A DNA stretch of 64,000 nucleotides from Tetracentron sinense (Eukaryota > Streptophyta > Magnoliopsida > Trochodendrales > Trochodendraceae), in the NCBI GenBank assembly GCA_015143295.1, contig CM026574.1, positions 7,690,938-7,754,937 on the forward strand, in the 5' to 3' direction. This document shows positions 10,342-21,981 of the stretch, piece after piece. The notes beneath the pieces are model-generated. The model ran no database searches. It was not told the DNA's origin and saw only the letters and a program-made list of their open reading frames with translations. Within the stretch, counting starts at the first letter, position 1. Each line of letters opens with the position of its first letter. Made by a program: the position numbers and the translations under genes.

Positions 10342-13300
10342 GTGTCTGTTAATGTGGTTGGTATAAGGAGCAACCCTGATCCAGAGCAGTTTAAACCTCC
10401 GTTGGTTCAAGGAACTGGTAGACCTCTCGAGCAAAATCTCTCAGAAAGGCAATGCTCTCAGAACACAACTGCTGCCATTTTAGCTGATATGGACGAAGCA
10501 GAATCTTGTAGAGCTGTTGCAACAATAGCTCCTGATCAAAGAATTCCAAGGAAGAGGAGAAGCCGCAGAAATAGGGCCAAGGGCAAAGAAAAAACCCAAG
10601 ATCCAACTCAGTTAGTTTCAGAACCTGACATCAGTGAATCCCAAGAAGGATCAGAGCAAGAAGTGACCCCAGTAACCTCTCCAAGAGAATTAGGAAGGAT
10701 CACTCAAACTGAGGATTATGACTCTAACGAAATAGTTGTTCACTCAGCAATACTGGAAGTAGTGCCAGAATTACCTCAACAGGTTTTCAATGCACTTAAC
10801 CCTTTATATGGGATGCCCAAGGCTTATTTCACGGAAGAAGAATTTCCAAACTTGTTCCAACTGCAGGGACCAACATTTGGATGACCGGTATCGATCATGA
10901 TGACAAATTTGGACAAGAACGCAGGTCAAGGAAATAACCCCTGCAACTTTGGCACCTCCACCATCAGGTGATCAAACATCAGCCTTATAGGCTTAACTCC
11001 GATACAAAGATGATGAGATCACAACCATCATGTCTCAAATGCAAGATTTGGCTACTCAATTGTTAGCTCTCAAAACTGCATCGGCACCATGACCGTATTT
11101 CCCATACCAAGGAGATAGCAGTAATCAAGGCATAGCCCCTGCACCTCCAAATCTTCCAATTGCACTCGGAACAATTCTTGTCCTAGATTGGACCACCCTC
11201 ATAGGAGGAATTTCCTCGTCTCTTCTAGCTACAATTGAAAAGACCGTTCGAAACCAAATGCGAAGGACCAAAGAAAAAAAAGAAGATGTTCGAATGATTA
11301 TAAAGCCTTATCCAATTGTCATAGATGCAGTGTCATTCCCGTCAGGCTTCGTTCAACTAACATTCAAAATGTTTGATGGTACCGGAGATCCAAGGTAACA
11401 TCTATCCCATTTCCTCTCAAGATGCAGATTGGCATCCAAGACGGGAGTTGTTTATCTGCAACTCTTTGTACAATCCCTGGAGGGTGCTGCTTTCACATGG
11501 TACATCAATTTCCTAAGGCTTCTATCCCGGATTGGAGTACAATGGTATCCGAATTCAACAAATTATTCTACAACACTTAGAGAAGAGTGGGTGTTCCAAA
11601 ATTGATTGAGATCAAGCAGAGGGACAATGAATCAGTAACAGAGTTCATTGCGCAATGGAGAGCCTTAACTTTCTCCTATTCTCAGAAGTTCACTCAGTTG
11701 GAACTCATCCAAATGTGCCTTAACAACTTCAGGCATGATCTGCCAACATCCCTCATAGCCCAAACCTTTGTGGGTTTTGAAGATCTGTGCACAAAAACAC
11801 ATGACATGGAAAATGACATCAGAAAAAGAAGGCATGGCCGAGTCACCGATCGCCTCGAATCTTCGACAGCTGCGGTGGTTGAAGCCAAGAAAGCTACACA
11901 ACCAGGTACTGGTAGACCAAATGGTCGATCAAATGGTGGGAAAGGACCAGTTCAAGTCGGGACTAAACCAGTTCGAGGTGGAGCCAGAAAGCCACAACAG
12001 CAACATAAGCGTGACCCTCCAAAAAGAGTCATCATTGAAGAAAAAAGGAATATATCTTATTCTTTCTCTAAGGATATCGTCCAAGACTTGTTCGAAAACC
12101 TCCTCGCCAATAAACTGATCACTCTCCCAAAAAGCAGGAGACCCCAAGAGATCGGAATGAAGGATGATCCCAAATATTGTCCTTGTCACCGTATAATCAG
12201 TCATCAAATCAAGGACTATTTTGTGCTAAAGGATATCATTCAACAACTCTTGGACAACAAAGAAATCGTCATTGGTCAAGATCTGCAACCAACGGCTACA
12301 TCCAAACAGTGGTTGCCTTGGAACCGCTTGATAAAGGAAAAGACCTGAAAAATGGCAATCCTTTTGACGACAAACCATCAAATGAAGAGGATTGGACCCT
12401 TTTCAAAAACAAAGGTACCAAGAAAAAGAAGCAATCAGCTCAAAATGCCAATGCCAGAAAGCAAGCTTAGGTTAAAAGGCAAGCTCAAGCCCAGAAAATG
12501 AAAGGGAAATGTGTAGCTATGACTGAGAAAAAAAAGAAGAGAGAAAGAGTAAGGAAAACCAAGAAAAATGGCCCTACCAAAGATTTTGTTCTGACTATGG
12601 AATGAGTCCAACATCTTCTCTTGCTATGTCATCAATGGGATCCCAAATTATGACCCCTCATGGTTGAATGCCCCAAGGGAAATAATAGTCTGTAGTTTAG
12701 AAAGACACCAGGCATTGCAAGATTGGCTAGATCAATCTGAAGATATTGAATTCCCAAAGAGAAGACCATCCACACCAAGGCGGACATCCACAAGGCTTTC
12801 AGATCTCTCCGAAGGATTTTTATCTGAAGGAGAACGAGAGGTAAATGATGGAAAAATACCATCCGACTCTCCCAGGACTCTAGGTAAAACAATCCTTAAT
12901 CCAAAATCGATCGATAGTTTTTCTGCATCAAAGCAAATATCGGCACTCAAAGGGCTGTTTGATTTCTCCAATGAACATGCATCCGAGGAAGCACTAGACA
13001 AAAGCAATGAACAGGTTCAACTTGATTCCTCTGAGATTTCTAAATTGGAATCATCAAATTTCCTTCGATAGGAAACATCAGCTACAACTAAAGCATCAGG
13101 TCCATTACATCACAAAACTCGATGGTTAACGCCAACTTCACCGTAGTTTGAAAGCTCAATGGAAGAATATAAAGCACAAAGGCAGTTACCTTCCCAAAGT
13201 AAAAAAAGAGAAGGCTGAATTTCGGCTCTGTAAACATGGTCCAATTCTTAGAAGGAGAGTCGTCTGAACCAACTGATCAGACAGTGGCCAAGGTCTATCA

Positions 13301-13550
13301 ACTCAATCTCCAGTTAGGTAGGAAGCTTCCACCAAGATTTGTACCAGTTCAACATGAAAGTCAGACTAAAGCTCAACCGGCCCCAGCCCAAATAGCTCAC
13401 GGTAATGAGAGGGTCAAGTACGACATTCTGGCCCATCTAAAGAAAATTTCATCATTATTAAGCGTCTATGATGCTCTCAAGATATCTCCGGAATTAAAAA
13501 GGTCCCTCATATATGCCCTGTCTAATCCGGAGGACTTTTATGAATAAGTC
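10342..13550 (+). pseudogene. gag polyprotein, Tat-1
   Basis: Capsid-type gag in several broken frames. An N-terminal piece (10342-10884) has a basic RKRRSRRNRAKGK stretch. The gag core starts near 11350 (FDGTGDPR), continues SLEGAAFTWY and, in the frame at 11587-12348, LIEIKQRDNESVTEFIAQWR and LIQMCLNNFRHDL. A zinc-knuckle-like remnant follows, CPCHRIISHQIKDYFVLKD. The tail at 13236-13547 reads YDILAHLKKISSLLSVYDAL, the usual bridge to protease in Tat elements. Stops at 10884, 11095, 11397, 11578, 12348 and elsewhere make it a pseudogene. Confidence 0.82.
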
Positions 13551-14010
13551 ACAAGTCAGCCGCCGTAACCTCCTCAAACGGGAACCTCCTGCCTCTTCAC
13601 AATCACTTTTGATGATAAAGATATGCGAGCTGAAATGCTTCAACATAACAGGCCATTGTTCATCACAGGTCTAGTTAATGAGACTAGTATTTTCCAAGTG
13701 ATGATTGACGGAGGTTCAGGCATCAATGTTCTCCCAAGAAGGATGCTGCCTAAACTAGGCATACAAACAAGCCGGCTTCATGAAAGCAACCTGATCATCC
13801 AAGGGTTTAACCAAAATGAATAAAAGCCTATAGGCATGGTTAACCTTAAGACAAGGTTTGGGGATATCTCTGAAACGACAACGTTTCTGGTGATTGATGT
13901 TGATACATCATACAACATCCTACTAGGGCGTCAATGGATACATAACCATCTTGTTGTGTCATCCACATATCACCAATGCCTTAAATACCTGTAAGGGAAT
14001 AGGCAAGTAA
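13551..14010 (+). pseudogene. Aspartic protease, Tat-1
   Basis: Retroviral-type aspartic protease that matures the polyprotein. NRPLFITGLVNETSIFQVMI leads into DGGSGINVLPRRM, the active-site loop with catalytic Asp (DGGS instead of the canonical D-S/T-G, as is common in Tat elements). The second half (FLVIDVDTSYNILLGRQWIH at about 13890-13945) is the flap/hydrophobic motif ILLGR. A stop at 13824 separates the two halves and another follows at about 13994. Confidence 0.82.
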
Positions 14011-14319
14011 GGATCGATGCTGATGATGATCCATTCAATGATGCAGAAGCATATTATGCAGATGCATGCTTCTATGTCAAAAGTGCCCAAAGAAGCATTC
14101 AGTAGAAGCCCAAGGCACAAAGAGCCGAAAGTGGGCCAAAAAGCAACCACCAACTTATTCAAGTTGCAGCTCCGAATAGGGTATTCAAATACACCCCAAA
14201 GTTGCAGAGAAAAGAAGGACAATCAACTTTGACTTTGGTTGACACTCTCTCAACCCTCAAAGTGGATCAACAGGCTAACCCTCTACAAACTCTCAAAGAT
14301 GATCATTCAGTTATGTTGA

Positions 14320-15780
14320 GAAAACTGGACTGCACAATGGTAGAAACTACCTTCCTTACAAGAAAAAGCTGAGCTATGGTAAACCAACTACCACAGTCGT
14401 TAAAAGCCAAGGGTTGAATCCTGAAGAAGGAGAACAGGTCGGAGGTACTCTCCTACCCGCTTATGAAGCTTTGCTTGATATGGATCTGTATAAATCCCTA
14501 GATATTGATGGCTACATCGACACAGAAACAACAAGACTAGAGTATAATCCCCCAGTCTTCATGTTCGAAGAAAATCCTGGTCAGACTGTAAACATAGTCA
14601 CGATCAAAGAAGATTCTTCGTAGAAGAAGAAGGCTCCATAGAGTGGTCTTCAAAAGAAGTAAAGCATCTGCAAGAGTCATTATGGGATGAAGCAGCTTAT
14701 CAAGAAATGATTGATAGCCGGGCAAGAGCTAATCTCAATACTTGGAAAAAATGGCTGATGGTGGAAAGCAGCCCTAACGTTGTGATTCCCCCAAGAAGAA
14801 CATGGGAAAACCCCATCATCTTTTGTGCTTTAAATTGAATAAGCCAGGCCACCACTTCCTGGAGTGATAGCAAAAATAGGCAAATAAACCCTTACCGAAA
14901 AAAGGTCATCTATGATCCGGTAACCAAAATAATGCTCGAGAGACAGGAACTAGATCCCGAAGAAAAAGAGCAAGTCGAGGGTGAATTCATGCCTGCTTAC
15001 GAGTTAGTACTCAATCCCAGACAAAGGAAAGCATTAGCAATTAGTAAACAGGTTTGTCATAGCAAATGGGAACTCGGGTTTCATCACTCTGATTCTTCAT
15101 CAAATAAAGATCAATATTGGTCTGAAAATATAGTACCATTCATCAAAAGAAGACTCCGTGGAATGGCTCCCAGAAGAGACAAAGTCTCGTTAGGTATCCC
15201 CATGGGTTGAAGCGGTGAATCAAGAAATGATTAACAACCTAGCTAAGGCCAGTTTTGATGCATGACAGAAATGGCGAACATCAGAAGTCACCCCTAGTAT
15301 CATCGTCCGATCTAGGTGAGCATGGAAAAAGCCCATTGTCTTTCATTCTGTAGGGAAAATAGGCAAAGTCACCCCCAGAACAACAGAAAAGACAAAAGAG
15401 TGAACCCTTACCAGAGGAAGCCTGTGTTCATTCCAGAAATCAAGGAAATGCTTAAGAAACATGGATTCAATACTAAAGAAAAAGAGCAGGTTGAAGACGG
15501 ACCTATGTCAGCACCCAATCTAAGACAGAAAAGGGGTCTAAGGACTAGTTCCAGCCAAGGAAGACCCGAGTCTGATAATTCTGACCCTCCGCCAGATGAA
15601 GATCAGGTTTGGACCATAAACATGATTACAGAAGATGAAGACTCCTCTTCAGGAGAAGAAATGATATTGGAAGAACCGCCGAAAGAAATAGAAGTCCGTC
15701 TGGATCCTCCAGAATTTGAAGCAGGAGGTCAAGCAATAGTCGATGATCTCCTTGAGGTTAATTTGGGTATAAAATAGGAC
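14320..15780 (+). pseudogene. Protease-RT linker made of repeated modules, Tat-1
   Basis: Acidic linker of no known enzymatic function. One module occurs about three times: NPEEGEQVGGTLLPAYE near 14414, DPEEKEQVEGEFMPAYE near 14953 and TKEKEQVEDGPMSA near 15473. Copies one and two also share a W-rich tail (DEAAYQEMIDSRARANLNTW near 14690; VEAVNQEMINNLAKASFDA near 15209) and a following stretch with a conserved IIF/IVF. Spacing is about 520-540 bp, so the DNA was probably duplicated in tandem. Frames change between copies and stops are present. Confidence 0.65.
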
Positions 15781-16685
15781 CCAAGGCAACATTCGTCAGT
15801 GCTTCTCTCTCCCAAACAGAAAAAGAGGAATGCATTTGTCTCCTAAAAGAGTATAAAGATGTATTTGTATGGGACTACACAAAAATACATGGCCTTAACC
15901 AAAAAATTGAAGTCCATCATCTAACAAATCGAGATGATGCAAAGCCCATCAAACAGGGACAAAATAAAGCTAGCCAGCCCAGAATTGGTAGCTCAAATTG
16001 AGGTAGAGGTAGATAAACTCCTCAAAATTGGATTCATAAGAGACGTCCAATACCCTACTTGGCTTGCCAACGTTGTTCCTGTAAAGAAGAATAGATAGAT
16101 CCGGGTTTGTATAGACTTTTGGGATTTAAATGAAGCATGTCCCAAGGACGAATTTCCTTTGCCCATCACATAAATGATGGTTGATGCGACAATAGGCATT
16201 AAAGCCTGATCCTTCATGGATGAATATTTGGGGTACAACCAAATAAAGATGAGCCCAGAAGATGAATAACTCACAGCCTTCTGCAATCCCAAGTGTTTTG
16301 CTACAAAGTCATGACATTCGGTCTGAAAAATACTGGAGTAACTTATCAAAGAACTATGACTATCATATTCTGAGACATTCTCTAGAATAGGGTCGAGTGC
16401 CATGTCAATGACTTAGTTATCAAAACAAGGCAATGAAGCGATCACCTCGATGATCTTTGAGAAATCTTCGTTAGATTACGAAAACACCAACTCAAAATGA
16501 ACCCGCTCAAATGTGCGTTCGGAGTTGCATTAGGAAAATTCCTAGGCTTTGTGGTATGCTACCAAGGAATCGAAATTGATCCCACAAAGATCAAGGCTAT
16601 TCATGAAATTCCCCCTCCAAGAAATCTATGCGAGTTAAAAGGACTTTAGGGTCAACTTACTTCCATTCGGAGGTTCATCTCCAAC
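15781..16685 (+). pseudogene. Reverse transcriptase, Tat-1
   Basis: RT of the Tat pol. KDVFVWDY near 15855 opens the domain, then GFIRDVQYPTWLANVVPVKK, VCIDFWDLNEACPKDEFPLP and YLGYNQIKMSPEDE. The catalytic YVDD region at about 16395-16420 reads CHVNDLVIKT, so the first aspartate is asparagine and the enzyme would be dead. The C-terminal part is KCAFGVALGKFLGFVV and GIEIDPTKIKAI. At least seven in-frame stops and one or more frameshifts are present. An antisense open frame at 15993-16403 is a shadow of this domain. Confidence 0.85.
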
Positions 16686-17030
16686 TTGACCGGAAGGTGC
16701 CAACCATTTTCCCAGTTAATGAAGAAGGGAATTCCATTCGTATGGGATCAGGCTTGTCAAAATGCTCTTGACAACATCAAGACCTATCTCACCAATCCAC
16801 TAGTTCTCGTGGGCCCTATTAAAGGAAAGCCAGTTATCCTTTACATAGCAGCACTCGAGGGATATCTTGGAGCTCTCCTTGCTCAGCATAATGATCAAGG
16901 AAAGGAAAATGCCCTGTACTATCTTAGCAGGACTCTGGTTGGAGCAGAATGAAGGTACACACCAATAGAGAAAGTCTGTCTGGCCCTCATCTTACTTAAA
17001 AAAATTAAGGCGCTACATGCTTAAGCGTTC
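16686..17030 (+). pseudogene. Retroviral-type RNase H, Tat-1
   Basis: First of two RNase H domains. After a pol connection segment (PFVWDQACQNALDNIKTYLT), VILYIAALEGYLGALLAQ marks the beta-strands of the degenerate first RNase H of Tat elements, followed by NALYYLSRTLVGAE, a stop, and YTPIEKVCLALI. The catalytic Asp of the first strand is replaced (LYIA), as is common where the second RNase H has taken over. It continues directly from the RT. Confidence 0.75.
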
Positions 17031-17244
17031 AATGAAACCGATATCTAGAGCTGATCCCCTCAAATACATAATGTCTAGCCCCTCTCTCTGACAGAATAGA
17101 AAAATGGGTGGTACCCTTGTCTGAATTCAAAATCGAATTTGTGCCCCAAAAGACGATGAAATGGCAAGCTCTCGCCGACTTCCTTGCAGCACATCCGGAT
17201 CCCGCAGACTCATCACTGGTCACCAATCTCCCTGCCGAAGAAGT

Positions 17245-17805
17245 CATGCAGGTTCAGGCAAGGTTGAAAAATGTATTTTGACGGTGCTTCAAGGAGCCAT
17301 GATGGAATCAAGCGCATCGACCCTAAAGAAAACAAATCCGGAGTGGGAATTGTCTTTGTCACATCAACGAATACAATCCTACCCTATTCCTTCGCACTAA
17401 CAGAAGGATGTTCGAACAATGGGGCTGAATATGAACAACTGATAGCAGGTCTTGAGTTAGCTCTTAAAATTCCAGTAGATGATCTTACCATCTTTGGGGA
17501 CTTGGAACTCGTCATCAAACAGGTTCAAGGCGATTATTCCGTGCAGAGAGTCAGCCTCCTTCCCTACCATAAGAGAGTGGACTACCTACTTGCTCATATA
17601 TCAAAAATCAGCATCTTTCATGTTTGCAGAGGACTCAACAGTCAAGCTGACGTCTTGGCCGGTCTTGTGGCATCTCTAGTCTTACCATCTAACAGGGTAT
17701 TGATTATTATAGTGGGAGAAATAAGGACTCTCAAACCCCTTCCAAAGATAGACTTAACAGAAGCAGTTTGTTCTGTGACAATTAAAGAAAAAGACGAAGA
17801 TTGGT
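17245..17805 (+). pseudogene. Second, archaeal-type RNase H, Tat-1
   Basis: The domain that defines the Tat lineage. It reads YFDGASRSHDGI (first Asp), SGVGIVFVT, GCSNNGAEYEQLIAGLELAL (catalytic Glu), IFGDLELVIKQVQGDY (second Asp) and GLNSQADVLAGLVASL (last Asp). All four acidic positions are present. The 178-residue frame at 17271-17807 is one of the longest in the element and has no internal stop, which suggests it decayed late or by chance stayed open. It lies between the degenerate first RNase H and integrase. Confidence 0.85.
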
Positions 17806-19020
17806 GACAACCCTTCATCGATTATCTCCAACATGGTCGACTGCCCAGATACCGTGCCAAGCGCGTTGAAGTCCGTCGACGTGTCACAAAGTTCGTGATG
17901 TTGGAGAATACTTTGTACAAACGATCACTGGATGGTTTTTTAATGAGGTGTCTCTTGGAAAATGAAATTTATCAAGCCAAGGAAGAAACTCAAGCCAGGA
18001 TCTGTGGTGCCCACCAAGCTGGACCTAAACTCCAAATGCAACTGAAAAGATTGGGCTACTACTCGCCCACGATGATCACTGATTGTCTCAACTATGCCAA
18101 AAAGTACAACGTGTGTCAGCTTCACGCCGACTTCATACACAGGACCCCAGAGCCTCTCCACATGACAACATGGTCATGGCCTTTCACAGCATTGGGAATG
18201 GATGTCATAGGTCCATTCACCCCACCATCATTTTCTAGGCATCAATACATCCTAGCTACAACAGACTACTTCTCAAAATGGGCTGAAGTCGTCCCTCTCA
18301 AAGAAGTCAAACACCACTCAATATCAGACTTCATCTGAACCAACATCATATATCAGTTTAGAATTCCAGAAAGCATCATCACGGATAATGGGCAACCTTT
18401 TCAAAACGCCCCTATCGATAAACTGTATGCTAAATTTAGCAGCTGCAAATGGTCTCGTCAAAGCTTTCAACAAGACTTTGTGTAAAATCCTTAAGAAAGT
18501 TGTGGACAAAAGCAAACGGGACTGGCATGAATGTCTATCCGAAGCACTCTGGGCATACAAGACTACCTACTGGACTTCGACTCAGGCCAAGCCATATTCC
18601 CTGATCTTCGGCAGTGAAGCAATTCTCTCCCTAGAAATTTAAATTCCCTCCCTACAGGTGGCAATTCAGCAGTCTATCACAAAAGAAGACTCAGCTAAGG
18701 TTCGTCTCGTAGAACTAGAAACTCTTGATGAACGTCGTCTCCAAGCCTAACAGAGCCTAGAGATGTACCAAGAAAAGCTAACAAGTGTCTTCAACAAAAG
18801 AATAAGATTAAGGCCTTTCAAAACAAGGGATTTGGTCTTAATGGTTTAGACTCCAATCATTGTCACTCGTCAAACCAAGGGAAAGCTCGAACTAAAGTAG
18901 GAAGGGCCCTATGTCATCAAGAAGGTATGTTCCAACGGAGTGTACTTGTTAACCTCATTGGATAGAGAGCGAATTATCCCTCCAACCAATGCAAGATTCC
19001 TAAAGGGATACTACTCATAG
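17806..19020 (+). pseudogene. Integrase, Tat-1
   Basis: N-terminal zinc region: ARICGAHQAGPKLQMQLKRL, GYYSPTMITDCLNYAKKY and NVCQLHAD; the first Cys of the CxxC pair is Tyr. The core has TALGMDVIGPF (first Asp), DYFSKWAEVVPLKEVK and ESIITDNGQPFQ (second Asp). After a frameshift near 18400 the helix with the third catalytic residue reads ANGLVKAFNKTL, where NGQAEA is expected, so the Glu is lost. The C-terminus (KRIRLRPFKTRDLVL, EGPYVIKKVC, RFLKGYYS) ends at a TAG at 19018-19020. Confidence 0.84.
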
Positions 19021-20640
19021 GAATCAAAAGAAAATGACTAGCTAAGTTGAAAACCCTAAGGGGCGGCTTAGGCAAAAATTTGAGTCAAAATCAAAAGCTC
19101 TCAAATTTAAAAAACCCTAAGGGGCGGCTTAGGCAAAATTATAGCGACAATGACTCGCTAAGTTGAAAAACCTAAGGAGCAACTTAGGCAAAAATTAGAG
19201 TCAAACAAAAGTCCGCTAGATCAAAACTTTAAAAGACAGTCTAGGCAAAAATTAGGATAACAAAAAGCTCGTTAGACTAACACTCCAAGAGTCAGTCTAG
19301 GCAAAAAATAAAGAGATTTGACAGGCTCCTGAGTACGAGCATAAAAGATTCACTCTAGAACAACAGTTAAAATTGTTTGTTATACTCCTTGATACGAGCT
19401 CAAAAGGTCCAAAAACTCTCGAACACAAGTTAAAACTGTTTGTTATGCTTCTCGATACGAGCTTAAAAGGTCTAAAGACTCCTGAATACGAGCTAAAACT
19501 GTTCATCGTGCTTCAAAAGTCGCCAAAATACAAGGCCGAAGTCAAAACCTTCCTAGGTATGAACGCAAACTACCTATTCGCTCTCAAAATGTGAATCAAA
19601 GCTTGAAAAGCCCCTAAATGCAAGGCCGAAGTCAAAGCCTCCTAGGTATGAATGAAAATTGCTTATTCGCTCTCAAAATGCGAATCAAAGCTTCAAAAGT
19701 CTTCAAGATACAAGGCCGAACTTAAAACCTTCCTAGGTATAAACGGAAACTACCTATTCGCTCTCAAAATGCGAATCGAAATACCCCTTTTTTTGAACTA
19801 CGTTTGGCTTGATCCTATTATGGGTACGTAGGCAACCTGAGAAAATTAACTTGGGTTCATCCCATTCTTTTAAAAGAACACTATCCCCCTGGGATACAAA
19901 ATCATCATTATTTTCCTTTCAATATGGGTAAAATGAAGAAAACTACTACTTAATGCACCAAGAAGAAACCAAAACTCAAAAAAAAAAAAGACTTCTCGTC
20001 ATCAAGGGAACGCACTCAAATGAAGCATATTTGTTGATTACAATGGATGGAAAATGGAATATCTCTCCCGACCAATGTAAGATTCTCAAAGAGACATCAT
20101 TAATGAGGATCAAACAAAGCCCACTAGACCAAAACTTCAAAAGACGGTCTAGGCAAAAATTAGGGCACCAAAGTACTCACTAAGTTGAAAATCTGAAAGA
20201 ACGGCTTAGGCAAAAGTAAGGGTAGCAAAGCTCACTAAATCAAAAACCTGAAAAGGCAGCTTAGGCAAAAATTAGAACACCAATGGCTCGCTAAGTTAAA
20301 AATTTGAAAGGACAACTTAGGCAAAATTAGACTCAAAGAAAAGTCTGCTAAACCAAAACTTCAAAAGACGGTATAGGCAAATATCAGGACAACAAAAAGC
20401 TCACTAAACTAACACTCCAAGAGTCAGTTTGGTCAAAACTTAGAGCGACTTGACAGGCTCCTGAATCCGAGCTAAAAATGTTAGTCATTTTTGAGTACTT
20501 GTTCTCAAATTACAAGTCTAAACCTTCCTAGGTACGAATGAAAACTACCTACTTGTTCTCAAATTACAAGTCTAAACCTTCCTAAATATGAACGAAACTA
20601 TCTACTCGCAAATACGAGTCTAAATCGCCCCTATGTTGGA
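19021..20640 (+). repeat. Tandem repeats in Tat-1 3' UTR
   Basis: Two repeat types in two rounds. Type A units (GCTAAGTTGAAAACC, then GGCGGCTTAGGCAAAAATT) recur about every 65-80 bp at 19021-19310 and again at 20100-20450. Type B units (CGAGCTAAAA, and AAGGCCGAAGTCAAAACCTT with CTACCTATTCGCTCTCAAAA) recur at 19320-19790 and 20450-20640. A conserved TACGTA block lies between the rounds. No protein is encoded; the 73-residue frame at 19373 is a by-product of the repeat. Confidence 0.75.
19795..19841 (+). other. TACGTA-centred conserved block (Tat-1)
   Basis: GAACTACG, then TGGCTTGATCC, then GGGTACGTAGGCAACC. The same three words in the same order occur at four other places in Tat-2 and Tat-3. 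Function unknown. Confidence 0.7.
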
Positions 20641-20871
20641 ACTATGTTTGAAACACCAATCTCTCAAGATAAGAAAAGGGGGTCATATCACTAGAAAGGG
20701 GGGAATATAAGACAGAAAACCAAATAAGGTCTTTTATTCATGGATAACAAAATGAGGGAACTCCACATAAATTGGAGAACTCACTCAATTTAAACAAACA
20801 GTATCTTGAGAACATGTTATCAGCCTCAGTAAGTTAAGTTAAACAAGTAGTATCTTGAGAATGTTACATTC
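20641..20871 (+). other. Non-coding segment between repeats and ARGONAUTE fragment
   Basis: Holds a purine run (AGAAAGGGGGGAA near 20693-20706) that resembles a polypurine tract although the LTR is 1.8 kb further on, and a duplicated word (AGTATCTTGAGAA with ATGTTA) at about 20801 and 20846. No gene is seen. Confidence 0.5.
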
Positions 20872-21084
20872 AAAATCAATGTCAAGGTTGAAGGATGGAA
20901 CATTGCATTGGTGGACGCTATTCAGAAAAGAATTTCTCTTGTGAATGAAAACCCCACCATCATCTTTGGTGCTGATGTTACGCATCCATCTCCAGGGGAG
21001 GAATCTAGCCCATCAATAGTAGCAGTGGCGGCCTCTCTGGAAACAGAGCTGAGAGTTGTCTTTGAGTGTTGTCAGTCGCGGTAA
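20872..21084 (+). pseudogene. AGO: Captured ARGONAUTE PIWI-domain fragment
   Basis: An open frame reads [20 protein letters not shown], then [20 protein letters not shown] and PSIVAVAAS. This is the start of the PIWI slicer domain of plant ARGONAUTE proteins, including the first catalytic Asp (in GADVTHP). ARGONAUTEs bind small RNAs and cut or silence matching transcripts. Similarity stops after VAAS (about 21036), where family members continue with a DWPE-type segment; 15 unrelated residues and a stop follow. The fragment is about 55 residues, intron-free and in the sense direction of Tat-1, between pol and the 3' LTR. It is a gene fragment carried by the retrotransposon, not a working gene. 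Confidence 0.88.
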
Positions 21085-21109
21085 ACTACAAAACGAAATA
21101 AACAATATC

Positions 21110-21509
21110 TCAAAAAGCATGACCCTCAACATCAGTTAGGAGGTTGTTCAACAGCATCAAACAACCCAGGCAAGCTTCATCGGGACAGACGGGTAGAACG
21201 TGAAATATTCCCTTCAGCACCTGCTCAAGCTCACCGTAGAAAACACCTGAACTTTTGATAGACTCCACGACATTGAGTTCATTTTCATGGCATCTTATCA
21301 TTATGCCAATAATAAAGTTACAGGAAAACATTAGAGTATTGCTCTCTGTTATCTGCTTTACCAAGTCACACAACTTGACAGCTTCGGTCTTCTCAATATT
21401 GAGACCCCTTGTAGTCTTCAAGTAACAAATGAAGACTGATCCGGTTTTATTGATCTTCAACCAGTCAAGGATGTCCTTTCTCGAAGTATGCTGTGATAAA
21501 AGGTCCATT
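21110..21509 (-). pseudogene. Antisense exon-like frame in Tat-1, product not recognised
   Basis: On the minus strand a clean frame begins MDLLSQHTSRKDILDWLKIN and ends at a stop at 21110; the full open frame to 21604 is 164 codons. Directly upstream of the ATG lies a T-rich run ending TTTTATAG, a good plant 3' splice site, and a possible donor (GAGG|GT) lies at 21123-21122. Leu-rich helices with Cys residues (PVCPDEACLGCLMLLNNLL) are visible. I do not recognise the family. It may be an exon of a captured host gene or a relative of the antisense frames known in some Tat elements. It faces the ARGONAUTE fragment tail to tail. Confidence 0.55.
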
Positions 21510-21599
21510 CTATAAAATAAAAATAATAAAAAGCATGAAATTAGTACGGATACATGTATATTAGTTATTGTTTTATGTTCTAGATAAAAAGGGTCTATG

Positions 21600-21895
21600 G
21601 ACAACTATTTAGACTTAACCAAAATTTGGAAAAGTCCAAGTCCGCAGATAAACATTTGGACTTAACCAAAATTTGGAAGAGTCCAAGTTCGTGGACAACA
21701 TGTCCACAGACATTATTAATACCTGCGGACATTCATAAAAGCAAGTTCGGGGACAACATGTCTACGGATATTATTAATACATGTGGGCATTAATTAAAGC
21801 CTGCAGACGTGAAGTCTTTGAGGCAATTTAAAGCCCACAGACAAAGTTCTTGGGCAAAGTTAGTCCGCAGACAAGTCTGCGGATAGGAGGTTATT
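21600..21895 (+). repeat. Short duplications rich in GTCCACGGAC-type words
   Basis: GGACTTAACCAAAATTTGGA occurs at about 21610 and 21659, and ACATGTCCACAGACATTATT-like units occur at about 21699 and 21750. The words CCGCAGACAAGTCTGCGG resemble those in the Tat-1 LTR and leader. Non-coding. Confidence 0.55.
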
Positions 21896-21981
21896 TTTTC
21901 AAGATGACCCTTCAGGTTTTCCTCATCAGAAAATCTTAGAACTCCGGTAATGGTACTAGAATTCCACCAAAAGGGGGGAAA

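Noticed and set aside
15993-16403. 136-codon antisense frame
   Set aside because: Exact shadow of the Tat-1 reverse transcriptase region on the other strand, with no domain of its own.
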